A stretch of DNA of 64,000 nucleotides from Phycisphaerae bacterium (lineage in GTDB: Bacteria; Planctomycetota; Phycisphaerae; Phycisphaerales; Phycisphaeraceae): NCBI GenBank assembly GCA_030426385.1, contig JAUHYI010000015.1, positions 1 to 64,000 of the forward strand, in the 5' to 3' direction. How positions within the stretch are numbered: position 1 is the first letter of the stretch; each line of letters starts with the position of its first letter. The position numbers and the translations under genes were made by a program. This document shows positions 7,532 through 17,470 of the stretch, one piece after another. The notes under the pieces were generated by a model that saw only the letters and a program-made list of their open reading frames with translations, did not search any database and was not told where the DNA came from.

Positions 7532-8668
7532 ATGGCCAGCAAAGTCAATCAACTCCGCGAAGCCCTTTCGTCCCACATTTTGGCGGGCGAATATCAGCCC
7601 GGTGATCGGCTGCCGTCCACGCGTCAGTTGGCCAGTGAGCACGAGGTGTCTGTCTTGACTGCTGGGTTGGCACTTAAAGAATTGCAGGAGCGCAGGCTCA
7701 TTGATATTCGTCGCGGTTCAGGCGCTTATGTGACTTACGATGCGTCAAAGCGCAGTGCCACCCGGAAGCTAACCATCGGCCTGGCCTATCTGGATGTCTA
7801 TCAACAGATCGGGGCTCAGTCTGGCGGCAATCACCCTGCGGTGCTTCAATGGTTGCAGGGTCTTCAAGATCATTTTGTGCTTGAAGATTTATCCACCAAA
7901 TCGATTCTCTATCGCCGCGGCGAATTGCTGATGAGCGATGCCATTGATCAGCAGTCGATCGATGGGCTTTTGGTGACTGGCCCGATTAGTGCTGAAGAGG
8001 TTGATCGCATTCGGGATCGTGGTGTGCCAGTGGTTTTGCTGCAGCACCGTGTTAAAGATCGTGAGGTGCCATCGGTCATGATCGATGGATTGGGTGGGCT
8101 GCATCGGTTGGCAGAGCGATTGCGATTGCTCGGCCATGAGCGTTTGGCCATGATCACTTATCAGGCGGGTCAGTCGTTCGATCGGCCCCGGCAGATTGCA
8201 TATGCCGCAGCCATTCGTTCGGGCGGTTTGCGGGATTTTGCGCCTGATGATCTTTATGTGGTCGACAACGAAACCACGGCACCCACGCGTGCCGCATATC
8301 GTGAACAGGCAGAGCGCGTTCTTGATGCTGAGCCGACGGCCGTGATCACTTCGGACGAAACCATGGCCAGCCATGTCATTTCCTTGTGCTATGAGCGTGG
8401 GTGGAAAATTCCGGATGACCTGTCGCTGATGACGCTTGACGACATGAGCCCCAAGAGCCATCCGATCGAGCTGACACGCACCAATAGTTTTGATGTTGTT
8501 CGTGACGCGAGCAGATTTGCTGCGGCGTTGCTGGATCGACTGATTGGTGGCGACGAGGCGGCCAAGTCTGAAGTGATAGTTGTGCCAACGACGATCGTCG
8601 AAGGTGAATCGGTAGCTCCGCCCAAGAAGCGAGCCAAGCAAAAATGGGTCGGAAAATTAGACCGTTAA
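7532..8668 (+). CDS. GntR-HTH regulator with LacI-type sugar-binding sensor domain
   Basis: A 378-residue one-component regulator. Residues 1-70 are a GntR winged helix (PGDRLPSTRQLASEH, then LIDIRRGSGAYV). About 85-350 form a LacI/periplasmic-binding-protein-like sensor (GLLVTGPI, LRLLGHERLAMI, AVITSDETMASHV, DDLSLMTLDD). This is the AraR-like architecture, where a sugar releases the repressor from DNA. A clear promoter and palindrome lie upstream, shared with the divergent SDR operon, which is its likely target. The ligand cannot be read from sequence. Confidence 0.85.
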   Translation: MASKVNQLREALSSHILAGEYQPGDRLPSTRQLASEHEVSVLTAGLALKELQERRLIDIRRGSGAYVTYDASKRSATRKLTIGLAYLDVYQQIGAQSGGNHPAVLQWLQGLQDHFVLEDLSTKSILYRRGELLMSDAIDQQSIDGLLVTGPISAEEVDRIRDRGVPVVLLQHRVKDREVPSVMIDGLGGLHRLAERLRLLGHERLAMITYQAGQSFDRPRQIAYAAAIRSGGLRDFAPDDLYVVDNETTAPTRAAYREQAERVLDAEPTAVITSDETMASHVISLCYERGWKIPDDLSLMTLDDMSPKSHPIELTRTNSFDVVRDASRFAAALLDRLIGGDEAAKSEVIVVPTTIVEGESVAPPKKRAKQKWVGKLDR

Positions 8669-8736
8669 ATAACGAGAATGCCCTGTGTGGGTCATGTCTT
8701 TCATTGGGATTTTACGCTTAAAATAGGAGGCGCGGT

Positions 8737-10014
8737 ATGCAAAAGATTACATGGTTAATGGTGTTGGCAGGTAGCATCGTCATGTCTGTGTCGAGTCATT
8801 CGTCAGCACGAACAATACCGGGTGGTGCTGTTGAGCAGATCGAAGATTTGTCCGTACATACGGCCGTGGGGACGAGTGATGGAGCGAATTTTCAAAGCTT
8901 GGGAAAGAGTTATGACGGCGGTGATGGTGTGCTTCTCATGAAATGGGATGTCACAGGATTCCCCTCGCCACTGGCAGGCGTGGTCAGCGACTTTGAACGA
9001 TTAAACGATGGTGATGGCTCGTTCACGATTCATCAAATGTTTACCAACTGGAACGAAAGCACGGACTATGGCACCACGTTGCCAGTCGCTGGTGTCGATT
9101 ACCAGTCAGCGCCGATCGCGTCGATTGGTTTTAACGATGGCAAAAATATTGACAAGGCCGACCTGAGCAAGCTGTTCCAATATTGGCAAGCCAATCCGAG
9201 CAACAATCAGGGTGTGGTTCTCGTGCCTCGTGGGCAAATCAACAGTGCGTATCCCAACAGTGCGGGTACAGCGGCGACCGGCACGTTTAACAATCAGATC
9301 ACGTTCGCATCGCGTACTCGTGTGGCTGGTATCGACAGCAATGATTTATGGGTTGTGCCAACCGCTGGTGCATCGACGCAACAGACTAACGTGCTCAAGC
9401 CGATGGCCGACACGAGTATCATTGAAAATCTGCCGCATAATGTGCTCTATCACAATCTCGCTACCACAGGCATGTTCGGTAAAACCGGTGAGCGACAGGT
9501 TCCGTTGATGAAATTCGGATTCGGCGAGTTGATGCTTGAGAACACCGTGACTGCCGTTGACAGTGCGCAGTTTGAGGTTCATATCACCAGTCCCACCGCA
9601 CCAGAGATCACCTTCGGCGTACATAAAATGCTGTCCGATTGGGATGAAGCGACGGTCACATGGGCGCAATTCGGTGGCTCGGGACCGCAAGCGGGCGTGG
9701 ACTATGAATCAGTCGCGGCAGCCATCGGGACACTCGGTGGTGGGGCGGGTATTGATACCCTTGATCTGACTGATCTGGTCAATGATTGGCTTGCTAATCC
9801 AGGAACAGACTTCGGGTTTATCCTCGTGCCTATCACGCAAGTTGACGTCAGTGACAATATCGCCCTAATCACCAGTGAACGCGTTCTTGGTGCATTGGAT
9901 GGAGACGACACGCGCTTGATCGTGACCACGAGTATTCCTGAGCCGGCGACATTTGCGTTTCTAGGTCTGAGTGCTGCCTCACTGCTGTTGCGACGTTCAA
10001 CGCGTGTGGCCTGA
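8737..10014 (+). CDS. PEP-CTERM protein with two DNRLRE-type domains
   Basis: A 425-residue exported protein. It has a signal peptide (residues 1-25, ending SSARTIP) and a C-terminal PEP-CTERM sorting signal (IPEPATFAFLGLSAASLLLRR), processed by an exosortase encoded elsewhere. Between them lie two related units of about 190 residues (VHTAVGTSDG...VVLVPRG and ADTSIIENLP...FILVPIT). They share L-x-K-W/F, H-x-M-x-x-x-W-x-E and GVDY features, as in DNRLRE/CBM96-type domains. A perfect AGGAGG (8725-8730) precedes ATG. A surface-displayed, possibly carbohydrate-binding role is likely. Confidence 0.8.
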   Translation: MQKITWLMVLAGSIVMSVSSHSSARTIPGGAVEQIEDLSVHTAVGTSDGANFQSLGKSYDGGDGVLLMKWDVTGFPSPLAGVVSDFERLNDGDGSFTIHQMFTNWNESTDYGTTLPVAGVDYQSAPIASIGFNDGKNIDKADLSKLFQYWQANPSNNQGVVLVPRGQINSAYPNSAGTAATGTFNNQITFASRTRVAGIDSNDLWVVPTAGASTQQTNVLKPMADTSIIENLPHNVLYHNLATTGMFGKTGERQVPLMKFGFGELMLENTVTAVDSAQFEVHITSPTAPEITFGVHKMLSDWDEATVTWAQFGGSGPQAGVDYESVAAAIGTLGGGAGIDTLDLTDLVNDWLANPGTDFGFILVPITQVDVSDNIALITSERVLGALDGDDTRLIVTTSIPEPATFAFLGLSAASLLLRRSTRVA

Positions 10015-10105
10015 TGTTGATGATCTAGCATGCTAACGCGTGAAATGATTGCAGCGTGTTTAGCGTTGTGTTTCGGAAATGTCTTCCTGATATGAGGATG
10101 ATCTT

Positions 10106-10915
10106 ATGCGACCGCCTACATTGATCAGAGGTTTCACGCTAATTGAGTTGCTGGTTGTCATAAGCATCATAGCTATGTTGATCTCTATTCTGCTGCCTTC
10201 GCTTCGTAAAGCGCGAGAGGTTGCGTATGCGGCGGAATGTTTATCAAACCTCCGCCAGATCAGTATTGCATTTAGTACGTATGCTGCTGATGAAGGCGAT
10301 TACATGATTTCAGGATTCAAGTATCAGCCTTACTCGCCGGTGCCGATCCCCGGTTATGGATATCGCACGACGAGCGGCATGGATTACATGGCCTGGTATC
10401 ACGTGTTGGGTCCGAGGATGGGTGCGGAAAACATAGCTGGCGATCTGGGTGCCAAGATGACGCGGTGTCCGATGACCGCAGAAATACTCGGCACTGGTCA
10501 ACCGTTTCCAGAAGGCAACAGTTATGGCTACAACTTTCAGATGAAAAGTGGATTCAGCGCGGACGAGCTGACCGATGGTCATCCAATCTTTCGCATCGAA
10601 ACCATACCACAGCCAACCGCCACGATCATGATTGCGGATGCAGGACGTATCAGTAATACGCAATACCTGGGACTTGCTCCAGAGCAATGGGCGCCAATGT
10701 GGGATAACCCCGGATTTGGCCTGATGAATTTTCCTGAGGGTGAATCATGGTTGATGTACCCCGGCGGTCCGGAGCCCGGTCGGCCCGTGCCTTTGGCGCG
10801 GCACAACGGTGCGGTCGGCACGCAGTTTGTCGATGGCCACGCCTCGCTCATGCCGGTGCGCGATTTGATCGAGCCGAGTCGAGGTGATGGTGATTGTCTG
10901 TACGACATGCAGTGA
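10106..10915 (+). CDS. H-X9-DG-type pseudopilin
   Basis: A 269-residue type IV pilin-like protein. The leader MRPPTLIRG is followed by the cleavage motif [14 protein letters not shown], a hydrophobic helix, then LPSLRKARE and SNLRQI. The C-terminal [13 protein letters not shown] fits the H-X9-DG motif of planctomycete and lentisphaeral pseudopilins. It would be cut by prepilin peptidase and sit in the inner membrane with its body in the periplasm. GAGG at 10094-10097 supports the start. It lies inside the glycan locus rather than with the type II secretion operon. Confidence 0.85.
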   Translation: MRPPTLIRGFTLIELLVVISIIAMLISILLPSLRKAREVAYAAECLSNLRQISIAFSTYAADEGDYMISGFKYQPYSPVPIPGYGYRTTSGMDYMAWYHVLGPRMGAENIAGDLGAKMTRCPMTAEILGTGQPFPEGNSYGYNFQMKSGFSADELTDGHPIFRIETIPQPTATIMIADAGRISNTQYLGLAPEQWAPMWDNPGFGLMNFPEGESWLMYPGGPEPGRPVPLARHNGAVGTQFVDGHASLMPVRDLIEPSRGDGDCLYDMQ

Positions 10916-10938
10916 ACTTTTGTGGATGAGTTTTACGT

Positions 10939-12414
10939 ATGACCTTACTTGCACCCAGACAATCCGAAACGCCGTCGCCAGCCGATGCGCTGGTGGCCGC
11001 GTGTGCTGGAAACGGTCGTGCCTATGAACCAGCGTTTGCTTTGCAGCGTTGTGACACAGGCATCTGGCTATGCGATAAGGGGAGGCCCATTGCGTATATC
11101 CACGATAAATTTTATAGCCTGGATGCGTTTGAATTCAGTCCGTTTTACACGCGTTTTGAAAAGCCGGTCATTCATCCGCGTTACGAAATGGGCACCTACA
11201 TCAATATGCACGCGATGTTGTTCCATGCTGTCGAAGGCAACCATCGTTGGCCCACCGGCGATTGTCACATGGCATGGACACTAGATAGCGGTGATCTGTT
11301 ACAGCTTGAGATTCATGCGGATTACCGTGATGGTCAACGCACCACAAATATCTTGACGGTGGATTACGACGAACAGGTTGGCCAATATCGCTATCGCATA
11401 CATAAGCGTTTGTGGCAGCGCGAACAAAATCGCGTTGAGTTTTGCAATGTGTATCCCAAAAATTTAAGCAACGCAGACCCGGCACAAAAAAAATGGCAAT
11501 ACACACTATGGGCTGGTGCCAATGGCCAGCCCTGGAAAATGCCGCACACGCCAGCGTTGACCTATGGGATGTTGCTTGATGACAAGGAACGCATGAAGCG
11601 ATTGGCCACCAATGGTTGGATTGGTTGGGGCGCGGAGGATGATTTTAATCTTGCCGTAGTGATTGAAAATGCCACACTGCCCGTGTTTAGTGAAACGTGC
11701 GATATGTGGTTTGATGAGCACTTGAAGTACGAAGAGCCCGGCATGGAATGTCGCAGCGAGGATGGGTATGTCACGCAAACAAAGTTGCGTTTGCTCGATG
11801 TACCTGTGGATGTGATGCGTTCCCTGATTGAACAAGCACAAGAGCCCGCGGTCGATCGTTACGAGGCAACCGGCGGATGTGGTCCTGCATTTATGCTCGG
11901 GCAGATCAACGATCTTGAAAACGCAATGGATCCTCGCGTGCCGGTGGCTGGCCAAATGTGGGATGTGCGTGTGCCACGGGTGGATGTGTTGGAATTGGAT
12001 GATGGCGATTCCCGGACCCCAGCAAATCTGGAGGCGAGCAGGCATGTGGCGTGGGTTGATGATTGCGGTCATTCAGGCCATCGCTCGATTCGCTTACGTG
12101 GTTTGCCCGGGCGCGTGTTGCGCTTGGCGCCGGTGGGGCAGAGTTTGCACGTGCGTCCGAATGCCGTTTACCAGTTCGAAGGCTGGATTAAAACCCGTAA
12201 CGCTGTCGGACGATTATGGATCGGGCAATGCTGGCGTAACTGGCGCACCTTTTATGGCGAAGTGGAAAGTAATTCAGTGGGGCCTGATTCTGATTGGACG
12301 CATGTGTCGGTGCAACTGCGTACCACGGATTATCCCTACGTGTTATGTCGACTTGCGGTAACAGGTGATGGTGAAGCCTGGTTTGACGACCTGCATTGGC
12401 ATGAAGTGGTTTGA
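10939..12414 (+). CDS. Uncharacterised protein, probable C-terminal carbohydrate-binding jelly roll
   Basis: A 491-residue protein I do not recognise. There is no signal peptide. The first 340 residues are rich in aromatic and acidic positions and look like beta-rich domains. The last 130 or so (SRHVAWVDDCGHSGHRSIRL...GEAWFDDLHWHEV) have the layout of CBM4/9-like jelly rolls: a buried SIRL strand, a Y-x-F-x-GWIKT strand and a final D-D-L strand. It is 23 bp after the pseudopilin and overlaps the next gene. A role in polysaccharide breakdown is inferred from context. Confidence 0.65.
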   Translation: MTLLAPRQSETPSPADALVAACAGNGRAYEPAFALQRCDTGIWLCDKGRPIAYIHDKFYSLDAFEFSPFYTRFEKPVIHPRYEMGTYINMHAMLFHAVEGNHRWPTGDCHMAWTLDSGDLLQLEIHADYRDGQRTTNILTVDYDEQVGQYRYRIHKRLWQREQNRVEFCNVYPKNLSNADPAQKKWQYTLWAGANGQPWKMPHTPALTYGMLLDDKERMKRLATNGWIGWGAEDDFNLAVVIENATLPVFSETCDMWFDEHLKYEEPGMECRSEDGYVTQTKLRLLDVPVDVMRSLIEQAQEPAVDRYEATGGCGPAFMLGQINDLENAMDPRVPVAGQMWDVRVPRVDVLELDDGDSRTPANLEASRHVAWVDDCGHSGHRSIRLRGLPGRVLRLAPVGQSLHVRPNAVYQFEGWIKTRNAVGRLWIGQCWRNWRTFYGEVESNSVGPDSDWTHVSVQLRTTDYPYVLCRLAVTGDGEAWFDDLHWHEVV

Positions 12415-14224
12415 ATTGAATACTGAGTCACAAACCGAGCATACTGAGATGACGAGCGATGTGATCGCCGAACGCAATCAAATGTTGCTGGCTGGCGCGG
12501 TGCGTGCCGGTGCTTCACGCTATGACGTTGAGCGTGGACTGATCTACTACCATGCGCCGCCTGCACGCGATGGTGGTCATGTCGCGCAGGAAAGTCTTGA
12601 TTATGCCGTGGCGCTGGCAGAAACACGTACCGATCTTGATCGTGTGCCACGAATTGTTGAGGAGACATTGCGAACGCAGGACCAGGAGCCTCATTCGTTA
12701 ACGTTTGGCAATTTCCCCTGGATGGATAATTGGTCACGCGTGCTTGATCCGAATGCGGTTAGTTTTATGGTGCCGTGTTACTATCGCTTGTTGCGGTATC
12801 ACGAGTCGTTATTGGGGAATGAATTAGCGATGCGATTGCGAGACGGCTTGGGGCGGTCGGCTCATGCCTTGTTGGCGCATCGCGCTCAGTGGGCCTATGG
12901 CAATATTTTCTTGCTCAATATTTTGGCCAAATTGCAAGTGGCTCATGTGTTAGATGACCCCCGGCTGCAACAGATTGCGATCTGGGATTTCGAAGAATGG
13001 TTCGCCCATACGTCGCGGTTTGGCATTGTTGAATTTAACAGTCCTGTGTACAGCGCGGTGCAAATTATTGCGTTAGAAGGTTTGCTTGAATTGCCCAACG
13101 CTTCGGCGATCCATCAACAGGTTCGCGCTGCCCTGAGCATGTATTACACCGAAGCGTTTGTGCATTTTCATCCAGCGAGCGAACAGTTTGCTGGTGCGAA
13201 AAGTCGGCACGCTCCGGCATTTCGACTTCAGTGCCGACATCTGTTGCACGCATTGCTGTTTCGGCAAACGGGGCAACCGCAGCCGTTGGATTCTATTGAT
13301 CACGCTGGTCTGGCATTGAGTGGATATAGCGTCGAGAAAAGCGTGTGCCGTTTGGCTTTTGAAAAACATTGGCCAGTCGTTGTTCAGCAATCTTCGCCGC
13401 ACAACGGCTTAACGCGGCGCACTTGGATGACAGCGCAATATGCACTGGGCAGTATGAGTGGTGGCCGATATGGTCGAGACGATGTGCCGATTGAAATTCT
13501 CAGCGAGTCGGCCGGTGTGGCTTGTCGTATGTTCCTGGAAGGAGAGCCGCATCGATTCGACACGTATGCCGAACAGGATGGAGGCGTTGTTGTGGGTGCG
13601 GTGCGATGGCGCTTTAGCCCCGCAAGCCTGCGTGATAAACGTGGAGGCCCTGCGACAGAATCATTGCCGTTTCGCGTGGGGTTTGCTGATGACTATGTGC
13701 CCGCAGATGTCAGAGAGGTTGTCTTGACTTTGCGCTTTATTGTGGAGCACGGCGAAGCCGCGGTTCGTGTTGGAGAAACGAATTGGATGCGTGGCCCGCA
13801 TGAATTATCAGGCCGGGAAGCAGTGTGTGTTCGCGCCGGAGATGTGTTGATCGGTTATCGCGGGCAGGGTTCGCAAATCGTTCGAGCTACCGAGCATGGA
13901 TTCAATATTGAAGCAACACTCGCTGTGCCCGAAACGAAGTCAGGGCAAGATGTGCAACCTTTCATGTTGTGCGTATCCGAAATAGGAAAGAGCGAAAGCG
14001 AGAACGATTTTTTTGAACGGATGCAGCGGGCTGAATTGTGTAAAAGCGAAACAGGCTATTCGCTACGTATTGATGGTCGGCTTGATGCCAACATGATGTC
14101 CGTTCATGTACCCGAATCGCCGGTGACGCTGATGCAATGTGATGACCACAAACTTGTGGCTGGTCGTTTGACACATGCTCGCACTACGCAGAACCCGGCT
14201 GATGCTATCTGGGAAGATCGCTAA
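12401..14224 (+). CDS. Probable (alpha/alpha)-toroid polysaccharide lyase-like protein
   Basis: About 607 residues, cytoplasmic by lack of a signal peptide. The first 350 residues are helical with repeated W/Y-rich helices (WAYGNIFLLNILAKLQ, FNSPVYSAVQIIALEGLLEL). A beta-rich second half follows, the layout of heparinase-like and alginate-lyase-like enzymes. I cannot name a family or catalytic residues with certainty. The start is uncertain. ATG 12401 overlaps the previous stop by 14 bp, a coupling arrangement; ATG 12449 is the alternative. A distant likeness to the protein at 43600-45450 is visible in layout only. Confidence 0.6.
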   Translation: MKWFELNTESQTEHTEMTSDVIAERNQMLLAGAVRAGASRYDVERGLIYYHAPPARDGGHVAQESLDYAVALAETRTDLDRVPRIVEETLRTQDQEPHSLTFGNFPWMDNWSRVLDPNAVSFMVPCYYRLLRYHESLLGNELAMRLRDGLGRSAHALLAHRAQWAYGNIFLLNILAKLQVAHVLDDPRLQQIAIWDFEEWFAHTSRFGIVEFNSPVYSAVQIIALEGLLELPNASAIHQQVRAALSMYYTEAFVHFHPASEQFAGAKSRHAPAFRLQCRHLLHALLFRQTGQPQPLDSIDHAGLALSGYSVEKSVCRLAFEKHWPVVVQQSSPHNGLTRRTWMTAQYALGSMSGGRYGRDDVPIEILSESAGVACRMFLEGEPHRFDTYAEQDGGVVVGAVRWRFSPASLRDKRGGPATESLPFRVGFADDYVPADVREVVLTLRFIVEHGEAAVRVGETNWMRGPHELSGREAVCVRAGDVLIGYRGQGSQIVRATEHGFNIEATLAVPETKSGQDVQPFMLCVSEIGKSESENDFFERMQRAELCKSETGYSLRIDGRLDANMMSVHVPESPVTLMQCDDHKLVAGRLTHARTTQNPADAIWEDR

Positions 14225-14320
14225 GCCAACGACTAAGAACACTTAAGAATTTGTAAGAACGACGTAGAACATCAAACACGTCACCAGGTCACATGGTTTC
14301 ACGACTAGAAAGGTCAATTC

Positions 14321-17300
14321 ATGCGTACGATGTTGGCAATTATTTTCATATCAGTTGTGTTTGTAACGACACAAGCCCAGGCACAAAATCAAATTCAAGT
14401 GGAGTTGGATTTGCCTGGGGCCGGAGCGTTTAGCGTTGGCATTTACGATGGAGAGGGTCGTTTGGTGCGCACATTGGCTGATGCGCATGCATTCGATGCG
14501 GGCAAGCAATCGCTTGTTTGGGATATGCGCGACTACAACGGCGATCCCGTTGAAGCGGGGTCGTACCAGTGGCGTGCGGCTGATGGTTCATCGCTCAAGG
14601 CGGCGTATCTGGCGACGGTTGCTAATGGTCGTTCTCCGCAAGCGCCTAACGATATGGGCAATGTGGAAGGCATGGCGCTTTTTGAAATCAAAGTCGACGA
14701 GGATGGCACGATTTACACCTCGGGCAGTGGTCATGGCAAAAGCGTTCAAAAAATTTCGCCCGATGGTATCGTTGGAAAGCCTGCTACCAATGTTAGTGCG
14801 GTTGAGGTCGTTTCATCGATCGCGCTTGATTCGCAATATGTGTATGCCGTGGGCGACAAAGGTTTCTATCGCATCAACAAGCAAACGATGGTGAGAACGC
14901 CTTGGCCTCATGGCGATTTGGTGGTGTATTTTGAACAGCAACCAAACTGGTATCCCGCTGGTGATAAATGGGCGCAATATGATGTGTTACGCAAGGAAGC
15001 GGACGAATCCTTTCAACCTGATGGCAGTAACGATCCACGCATGCATGGGTGGCGTGGCATCATGCGACACCCGCAATGGTTTTATGAAGGCGAACGTATT
15101 CGTGGTGCAACGGTGTGGAACGATCGGTTATTGATCAGTGACAGTCACTACGATCAAGTTCACGTTTACGATACGGCTACGGGAAAACATATTACGTCAT
15201 GGGATGGTTTTGTTGATCCCAACGGCATTGTCGTGCGGAATAAATCGGAAGCTTTTATTATTGCTGATGGCAAGGTTAAGGCGATCGATCAGGACGGCAA
15301 GATTCGGCGCGATGTCGTAGTCGATCATCTGGTTCGGCCCGCAGGACTGGCGATTGGTCGACACAATCGTATATACGTCACCGATCTTGGCATTCCGAAT
15401 CAAGTCAAAGTTTTTACACCAAGCGGTAAATTGATCGAAACTTTTGGTGAGTCCGGCCCTATCAATGGCACGGTGAGTCACGACAAATTATGGATTCCAC
15501 GCGGCATTGCTGTTGATAAAGAAGGCGACATCATACTCAGTGAATTCGGCATCAACCGTGTTCAAAAGCTAACGTCCGATTTTAAGCCGATCTGGGATTT
15601 ACAGGCTTTTTACTGCTATTTAGGAACCCACGATCAGAGTGATCCGCAGTGGTTGTACGGGTATGAGGGGCCGATGTTTCCTGTGGTCAAGCAATTTAAT
15701 ATCGATTATGAGAGTGGCCAATGGCAATTAACTCGTGCCTGGTATATGCATTGGTTCAATGATGCGAGTTCGTTCTATGGATATCCGTCTTGCGGTGGTG
15801 GGGCGGTTACACTGGATGGACAAAAGTTTGTTTTTGTCAATCACAAGACGCTGCGCATTTATCGATTAGATGGCGATCATTTGATTCCTGTCGTTCGGAT
15901 TGGGCCGCGTGTTTCATATACGCGCGCGGATGGAAGTCGTGCTGATTACATGCGCGGTACAGCATCGACGTGGTCAATGTGGCAGGATAATAATCAAGAT
16001 CGTCTCGTGACTGAAGATGAAGTTTCCATTCTTCCCGGCGAACAGGCGGCGGCAGCTGGTTACGATATCTATGGTGAAGACGATGTAGAGATTGGCGATG
16101 ACGGCACGATTTATATGGGTAACATGGCGTTTGCGCTACAAGGCGTCAAAGACGGCATTCCACAATATAGTTGGGATGCGGTGAGCATGATGAACGTATC
16201 TACACCACAACGCCCGGTTCAATCACGCGGCATCAGTGGCACCGCGATCGACGACCAGGGCAACCGCTACTATGGCATCAAAGAACATAGCACCGGACGA
16301 GGTGATTTCGGAGGCCTGACATTCTGGGCGAAGCGTGTGGGTTGGCAGCATGTCGTTAAATACTCGCCTGACGGCCAGTTGTTGTGGCGCACGGGGCGCA
16401 AGGCTTATGGGCATGTTCAGCCGGGCGAATTTTCATACATGACATCGGTGGATTGGGCTGACGGGCTTGTTTATGTTGGCGATATGGACGGCTATACGCA
16501 TGTCTTTACCGATGACGGTTTGTTTCTAACTCGATTTTTCAGAGGGTTTCGCGAAGGTGCAGACCATACCAAAGATATTGATGCCATTACATCTCACGAA
16601 TTAGGGCATGTCGAAGCGTATCACAATGATAAGGATGGTCATTCTTATGTGCTCGGGCAAAGTCTCGAAGGTGGTGAGCATATTCGTGTGTATCGCGTAA
16701 TGGGTAGCGATCAAATTGTGCGGGCGGCCGGTCATTTTTCTGTGCACGCAGCAAATCTGGAGGGTGTTGAATCAATGCCGGTATTGCCGGTCAAGATCAA
16801 AGGACAAACCGGATTGCAGACGGTGAGTATCACGTCTGTCCTGGAACCTCCTGCGGTTGACGGCTCGCTTAGCGATTGGAATCAACTTGTATCGCCATTC
16901 GAGATCAAAACAGACGACGGGGCAACGGTCGTGCGGGTGATCATGAGATATGACGAAAAGTATCTGTACATCGGTGCGGAATGCAAGGGTGATGATTCGC
17001 CTGCCCGCAATGCTTATTATCCGAAAGAGATCGGGCAAACATGGAAAGGGGATTGCGTCAACTTGTTTATCAACACTGATCCGAAAGTAGATCGGGATCG
17101 TGCGTTACATTTGCCGGATGATTTCCATTTGTTGTTTCCGCTTGACGGTAAACAGGCGGGTTTGCCGCTTCAGCCGTATGCATTCAAGCAGAAAAAATTT
17201 ATTGAAGATGCGGAATACCGCCTGGTCGTACACAATGGCAACGAACAGGCGAAAGACAAGGGCTGGTCCATGACCGCGCGTATTCCATGGCGAGCGTTGG

Positions 17301-17470
17301 GCGATTATCTGCCAGTGCCAAACGATAAATTGCATCTGGACGTACAGGTCGATTTTGGCAATGCTGATGGATCGGCCTACTTCTATAGCATGTCGTTGGG
17401 CGGTAGTCTGCGTTCATTTACGAACCCGAGTTTGTGGAATGGTGAAGGGACATTAATTTATGCCCGCTAA
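14321..17470 (+). CDS. Secreted NHL-type propeller protein with FlgD-like and CBM9-like domains
   Basis: A 1049-residue exported protein. The signal peptide covers residues 1-22 (VTTQAQAQ). A FlgD-like Ig module follows (VGIYDGEGRLVRTL, WDMRDYNGDPVEAGSYQWRA). Next comes a long NHL-type propeller (DEDGTIYTSGSG, IVVRNKSEAFIIADG, RIYVTDLG, GIAVDKEGDI). The last 200 residues resemble CBM9/DOMON-type modules (VDGSLSDWNQL, MRYDEKYLYIGAECKGDD, WKGDCVNLFIN). GAAAGG upstream gives a good ribosome-binding site. It probably binds or senses polysaccharide outside the inner membrane. Its stop overlaps the next start by 11 bp. Confidence 0.8.
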   Translation: MRTMLAIIFISVVFVTTQAQAQNQIQVELDLPGAGAFSVGIYDGEGRLVRTLADAHAFDAGKQSLVWDMRDYNGDPVEAGSYQWRAADGSSLKAAYLATVANGRSPQAPNDMGNVEGMALFEIKVDEDGTIYTSGSGHGKSVQKISPDGIVGKPATNVSAVEVVSSIALDSQYVYAVGDKGFYRINKQTMVRTPWPHGDLVVYFEQQPNWYPAGDKWAQYDVLRKEADESFQPDGSNDPRMHGWRGIMRHPQWFYEGERIRGATVWNDRLLISDSHYDQVHVYDTATGKHITSWDGFVDPNGIVVRNKSEAFIIADGKVKAIDQDGKIRRDVVVDHLVRPAGLAIGRHNRIYVTDLGIPNQVKVFTPSGKLIETFGESGPINGTVSHDKLWIPRGIAVDKEGDIILSEFGINRVQKLTSDFKPIWDLQAFYCYLGTHDQSDPQWLYGYEGPMFPVVKQFNIDYESGQWQLTRAWYMHWFNDASSFYGYPSCGGGAVTLDGQKFVFVNHKTLRIYRLDGDHLIPVVRIGPRVSYTRADGSRADYMRGTASTWSMWQDNNQDRLVTEDEVSILPGEQAAAAGYDIYGEDDVEIGDDGTIYMGNMAFALQGVKDGIPQYSWDAVSMMNVSTPQRPVQSRGISGTAIDDQGNRYYGIKEHSTGRGDFGGLTFWAKRVGWQHVVKYSPDGQLLWRTGRKAYGHVQPGEFSYMTSVDWADGLVYVGDMDGYTHVFTDDGLFLTRFFRGFREGADHTKDIDAITSHELGHVEAYHNDKDGHSYVLGQSLEGGEHIRVYRVMGSDQIVRAAGHFSVHAANLEGVESMPVLPVKIKGQTGLQTVSITSVLEPPAVDGSLSDWNQLVSPFEIKTDDGATVVRVIMRYDEKYLYIGAECKGDDSPARNAYYPKEIGQTWKGDCVNLFINTDPKVDRDRALHLPDDFHLLFPLDGKQAGLPLQPYAFKQKKFIEDAEYRLVVHNGNEQAKDKGWSMTARIPWRALGDYLPVPNDKLHLDVQVDFGNADGSAYFYSMSLGGSLRSFTNPSLWNGEGTLIYAR